Below are positions 5,908 to 8,474 of a DNA stretch of 8,474 nucleotides, piece after piece. The position numbers and the translations under genes were made by a program. The stretch is taken from NCBI GenBank assembly GCA_034659895.1, contig JAYEIF010000216.1, positions 1-8,474 on the forward strand. The letters are read 5' to 3'. Source of the DNA: B120-G9 sp034659895. GTDB taxonomy: Bacteria > Zixibacteria > MSB-5A5 > GN15 > FEB-12. Each line of letters begins with the position of its first letter. Position 1 is the first letter of the stretch. The notes under the pieces were generated by a model. It did no database searches and was not told where the DNA came from. It saw nothing but the letters and a program-made list of their open reading frames with translations.

Positions 5908-6902
5908 ACATTATAAACATCAGGTTTATAACTGGACATGTTTTGATGTTCCAAAAACCAGTCAATCGTTTGACTTAATCCTTCTTCCAGCGAATATCTT
6001 GGCCGCCACTCTGTCAATTGTCTTATCTTTTCATTCGATCCTAAGAGCCTCTCTACCTCACTCTTTTCCGGCCTTATCCTAATGTGATCACTGACAACTT
6101 TAGCTTCTATCTTCAGTTTTTGGGTAATCTTTTTCGCCAATTCACCTATGGAGATTTCGCTTTGAGTCGCAATGTTTATCTCTTCGCCGATAGTTTCCTC
6201 AGACTCTGCAATCTTTACAAATCCTTCGACTGTATCGCTGACATACACCAGGTCTCTCGTGGGTGTCAGCGAACCAAGTTTTATCTCTTTTCCCCCTGTT
6301 AACAATTGAGTAATAATAGTTGGTATGACAGCCCTTGCAGATTGTCTGGGACCATAAGTGTTGAACGGTCGAACAATTGTAACAGGCACATTGAAAGAGC
6401 GATAAAATGACTCAGCCAGACTATCTGCGCCTATTTTGGTCGCAGAATATGGGGATTGACCTTGCAATGGATGTTTCTCGTCTATAGGAACATATTGAGC
6501 AGTTCCATAAACCTCTGACGTGGAGGTAACAAAAACCCTTTCAGTTTCTAAGTCATTTGCTGCCTGGAGAACATTCAACGTCCCTTTGATGTTGGTATCT
6601 ACGTAGGAATCCGGAGACCGGTAGCTATATGGAATCCCAATTAATGCCGCCAGATGAAAAACCTGATCAATATCCTTCATTGCTGTGCTAACAGCATAAT
6701 GGTCCCTAACATCTCCAGGAAACACTTCTATTTCTCTAATTTTTTCCTCAGAAATAGTGTCCAGCCAGCCCCAATTATTGAAAGAGTTATAATGAACCAT
6801 AGCCAGTACCTGAACGCCCAATTCAACTAATCGCTCAGTTAAATGGCTGCCGATAAATCCACAAGCGCCTGTGACTAATATTTTCTTTTGTTTCCAATCC
6901 AT
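5904..6902 (-). CDS. legB: NAD-dependent sugar-nucleotide 4,6-dehydratase LegB
   Basis: Converts a nucleotide-linked GlcNAc to the 4-keto-6-deoxy sugar, the step before LegC. In Campylobacter the preferred substrate is GDP-GlcNAc; UDP-GlcNAc is used by other members. It is an extended SDR of 332 residues: TGACGFIG (11-18) binds NAD, HLAALIGIPYSY (83-94) is a substrate-loop signature of this group, and TSTSEVYG (126-133) gives T128 with S129-E130 in the place of the usual D-E pair. Y152 and K156 form YxxxK in PYSATK. RPFNTYGPRQ (178-187) and TRDLVYVSD (215-223) are typical of the GDP-mannose dehydratase-like class. The active site looks complete. Only 6 bp separate it from the upstream fusion gene and no ribosome site is evident, suggesting coupled translation. 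It ends in three in-frame stops, TGA TAG TAA. Confidence 0.93.
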   Translation of the reverse strand: MDWKQKKILVTGACGFIGSHLTERLVELGVQVLAMVHYNSFNNWGWLDTISEEKIREIEVFPGDVRDHYAVSTAMKDIDQVFHLAALIGIPYSYRSPDSYVDTNIKGTLNVLQAANDLETERVFVTSTSEVYGTAQYVPIDEKHPLQGQSPYSATKIGADSLAESFYRSFNVPVTIVRPFNTYGPRQSARAVIPTIITQLLTGGKEIKLGSLTPTRDLVYVSDTVEGFVKIAESEETIGEEINIATQSEISIGELAKKITQKLKIEAKVVSDHIRIRPEKSEVERLLGSNEKIRQLTEWRPRYSLEEGLSQTIDWFLEHQNMSSYKPDVYNV

Positions 6903-6908
6903 GTCGTT

Positions 6909-8111
6909 TTATATAAGCCGTTTTATATCTTCGATGCTTAACCATTCGTTATTGGTCTTGCTCGTGCATACAAATCTTACCGGCATACGCTCGCCCTTCA
7001 GGGTCATTTCTCTATCCCTGCGCCAGTGATTCGGGAAGATAATGTAGATTTCATTATGCTGGATGGTATTATGACTATCCTCCTCGCTAATTATTACCTC
7101 GTGGATCTTCTCCCCGTTCATTATGTCCTTTGATCGCACTTCGCATTCAGGAGCTATGGCTTTTATGAAATCCTTGATTCGAATACTCGGAACTTGTGGA
7201 ACAAAAACCTCACCACCCTCCATGATTTCTAAACTCTTTATTATCCTTTTCACGGCCTGTTCCATGGTAATCCAGAAGCGGGTCATTTCCTTATTAATAA
7301 TGTTAATGATCCTTTTATTTTTTTGTTCCTTAAGGAGAGAAATCAGGCTTCCCTTGCTATCAATTGTCTGTCCGCAACGAAAACAACTGAATCGGGTTGG
7401 CCGCAAACCCGAATAGACATTCCCTTGGATAAAGATCTTCTCTGCGCATAGCGCGGTCGCACCATATAAGTTAACGGGATACACTGATTTCTCGGAACTA
7501 ATAGCCATCACTTTTTTTACACCCACGTCAATAGCCGCATCTATGACGTTACTTGCTCCGAAAATATTTGTTTTAATGGCCTCCAATGGATTGTAATCAC
7601 AAGAGTCTGCTTGACTCAAAGCCGCAGCGTGGATCACAATATCTACGCTCTCCATGGCACGTCTTAACCGATCAGCATCTCTAACATCTCCAATAAAGAA
7701 TCTAATATGTACGTCGCTAAATTCTTGTCGCATTTCTGATTGGCTTGACTCATTGCGACTGTAAACCCTTATGGTCTTGGGCTTATATCTTTCGGCCATT
7801 ATCCTGCAAAAATGTCTCCCAAAAGAACCTGTTCCACCAGTCACCAGAATAGATTGCTTTTTCCAGTTTATCTTTCCTATGTCAGCATTTCCATTTCGGA
7901 GAATATTCCTGGCTTCAGTAATGCTTCTGTTTTTTTGGTAAAGCATCCCTTTGATTTCTTTTAAATTATGAATGTCTTCATCAGAATATCTTCTCTGCCC
8001 GCCATTTGTTCTTTTGGGCTGGATAAGTTCAGGAAACTCCGTTTCCCAAAACCTGATGGTGGATCTTGGGACTTTTAATTTTTCGCTTACCTGTTGAATT
8101 CTGTATTTCAT
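6909..8111 (-). CDS. Fusion of a MerR-type DNA-binding domain to a PseB/CapD-like dehydratase domain with altered active site
   Basis: From ATG at 8111 it has 400 residues. Residues 1-70 form a MerR winged helix: the HTH is in VSEKLKVPRSTIRFWETEF (8-26) and the wing in GGQRRYSDEDI (37-47). From about 81 (INWKKQSILVTGG), where PseB-like dehydratases normally begin, a Rossmann domain follows with TGGTGSFG (91-98). TRFWITMEQAV (277-287), FVPQVPSIRIKDF (303-315), HEVIISEEDS (337-346) and NEWLS (388-392) are PseB-family signatures. Relative to FlaA1/PseB, the T-D-K active-site motif is S206-E207-K208, the YxxxK lysine is A220 (Y216 kept), the ALK loop is ALSQAD (164-169), and RYGN is RCGQ (245-248). 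It leads the operon, 6 bp before legB. It may be a ligand-sensing regulator of the operon, or a divergent enzyme; which is unproven. An in-frame ATG at 8165 would add 18 repeat-derived residues (RTTDHGQRNTD), so I reject it. Confidence 0.85.
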   Translation of the reverse strand: MKYRIQQVSEKLKVPRSTIRFWETEFPELIQPKRTNGGQRRYSDEDIHNLKEIKGMLYQKNRSITEARNILRNGNADIGKINWKKQSILVTGGTGSFGRHFCRIMAERYKPKTIRVYSRNESSQSEMRQEFSDVHIRFFIGDVRDADRLRRAMESVDIVIHAAALSQADSCDYNPLEAIKTNIFGASNVIDAAIDVGVKKVMAISSEKSVYPVNLYGATALCAEKIFIQGNVYSGLRPTRFSCFRCGQTIDSKGSLISLLKEQKNKRIINIINKEMTRFWITMEQAVKRIIKSLEIMEGGEVFVPQVPSIRIKDFIKAIAPECEVRSKDIMNGEKIHEVIISEEDSHNTIQHNEIYIIFPNHWRRDREMTLKGERMPVRFVCTSKTNNEWLSIEDIKRLI

Positions 8112-8121
8112 GCTGTTATCT

Positions 8122-8204
8122 GTATTCCGTTGTCCGTGATCCGTTGTCCGATTTCTGTTCTCCATTATTCTTCGTTGTCCGTTTTCCGTTCACGGTTGTC
8201 CGTC
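8122..8204. repeat. TTGTCCG/CCGTT-rich degenerate short-repeat tract
   Basis: Four exact TTGTCCG units lie at 8130-8136, 8144-8150, 8175-8181 and 8196-8202, mixed with variants such as TTATCTG, TTTTCCG and GATCCG. On the minus strand the unit is CGGACAACGG, which translates as TTDHGQR-like residues, a familiar artefact of this repeat class in environmental genomes. It covers the upstream in-frame ATG (8165) of the MerR fusion gene and so argues for the later start. Unit spacing is irregular, so it is not a CRISPR array. Confidence 0.7.
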
Positions 8205-8236
8205 GGCGACCAGAAAACAGTAAACGAAAAGCATTC

Positions 8237-8407
8237 TCATTTTCTTAACGAATTCTTCAGTGCATTGATTTTAGCTGATATTTTATGCAGCTCATCGATT
8301 AAGTCATTAAACTTATCAGGGTCAACCGGAACTGATGTGGTAAAATAACCTTCGTTTTGCCATTTATTCCTTGTTTTACAGATAGTTATGGCAAAATAAA
8401 AAAAGTT
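8237..8407 (-). pseudogene. Tail-like open frame upstream of the operon, probably remnant of a lost gene
   Basis: A minus-strand frame of 56 codons runs from just after a TAG (8410-8408) to a TGA at 8239-8237. It contains no ATG, GTG or TTG start. Its last 40 or so residues look protein-like: KWQNEGYFTTSVPVDPDK, then an amphipathic helical stretch with LIDELHKISAKINAL, then SLRK. Composition and heptad-like leucine/isoleucine spacing suggest a genuine C-terminal helix. An in-frame ATG lies seven codons before the TAG, so the stop may be a disabling change. I do not recognise the family. The alternative is chance open frame. Confidence 0.35.
8355..8396. repeat. Widely spaced 9-base inverted repeat
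   Basis: TTTTGCCAT (8355-8363) and ATGGCAAAA (8388-8396) are perfect inverted copies separated by 24 bases. It could be a two-site operator or a weak RNA stem, or chance in AT-rich DNA. It overlaps the remnant frame, about 245 bases upstream of the first gene. Confidence 0.3.
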
Positions 8408-8474
8408 CTATTTTTTTGCTCTTAATACCATTGTTAAAATATTGATACCTTAGCGATGGTTTGCGTAACAGATT

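Larger units (their letters stand above)
8112..8474. other. Leader region of the operon without an intact gene
   Basis: These 363 bases hold a TTGTCCG-rich repeat tract next to the first gene, a short open frame that looks like the tail of a lost gene, and a widely spaced 9-base inverted repeat. The main promoter of the operon should lie here or beyond the right edge. The best pair I can see on the minus strand is TTGACC (8325-8320), 16 nt, then CTTAAT (8303-8298), which is weak. The far end is AT-rich with A/T homopolymers. No terminator or RNA gene was recognised. Confidence 0.5.

Noticed and set aside
8122..8204. CRISPR-like repeat spacing
   Set aside because: Units are 7 bases, irregularly spaced and degenerate, with no spacer-length intervals and no cas genes.
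8298..8325. TTGACC-16-CTTAAT promoter on the minus strand
   Set aside because: The -10 hexamer is poor and the site lies inside the tail-like frame; not strong enough to list as a feature.
8066..8348. Plus-strand frames across the 5' end of the MerR-fusion gene and its leader
   Set aside because: They run through the TTGTCCG tract and oppose the conserved MerR helix; low-complexity translation.

Overview
This window is one strand of a nonulosonic acid (sialic-acid-like sugar) biosynthesis operon. All eight substantial genes lie on the minus strand, so transcription runs from about 8.1 kb down to position 1, where the last gene is cut by the window edge. In transcription order they are: a MerR-type DNA-binding domain fused to a PseB/CapD-like sugar-nucleotide dehydratase domain (8111-6909); legB, a 4,6-dehydratase (6902-5904); legC, a PLP aminotransferase (5780-4581); ptmE, a CBS-domain sugar-phosphate nucleotidyltransferase (4458-3385); ptmF, a Gfo/Idh/MocA oxidoreductase (3307-2318); legF/ptmB, a CMP-sugar synthetase (2307-1588); ptmA, an SDR oxidoreductase (1591-785); and neuB/legI, the condensing synthase (791 to beyond position 1).

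The block ptmE-ptmF-ptmB-ptmA has the same order as in the Campylobacter jejuni flagellar glycosylation locus, where these genes make CMP-legionaminic acid from GDP-linked precursors. By analogy, PtmE activates the amino sugar, LegB and LegC make the 4-amino-4,6-dideoxy sugar nucleotide, NeuB/LegI condenses the freed sugar with phosphoenolpyruvate, and LegF adds CMP. PtmA and PtmF act on the precursor side. The expected N-acetyltransferase (LegH) and hydrolysing 2-epimerase (LegG/NeuC) are not in the window and may lie just downstream of neuB.

The most unusual gene is the first. Its Rossmann nucleotide-binding motif is intact, but the dehydratase active site is altered: the family T-D-K reads S-E-K, and the YxxxK lysine is alanine. 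With a MerR-type winged helix at the N terminus, it looks less like an enzyme than a possible sugar-nucleotide or NAD(P) sensing regulator of the pathway. That is inference. Related dyads (TTACCGTAA) lie just upstream of legC, beside a TATAAT box, and just upstream of ptmE, and are candidate operators.

The intergenic spaces carry debris typical of repeat-rich environmental genomes: an element of about 110 bp with imperfect terminal inverted repeats (CACCGCAGAGACGC type) that supplies the last 19 codons of legC; a half copy of it between ptmE and ptmF; and a TTGTCCG-rich repeat tract in the leader of the first gene. Such repeats, the moderate GC content and the MerR subtype suggest a Desulfobacterota-like or other environmental Gram-negative bacterium, but no ribosomal or lineage marker is present, so this is only a guess. 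No tRNA, rRNA, CRISPR array or transposase gene was seen.
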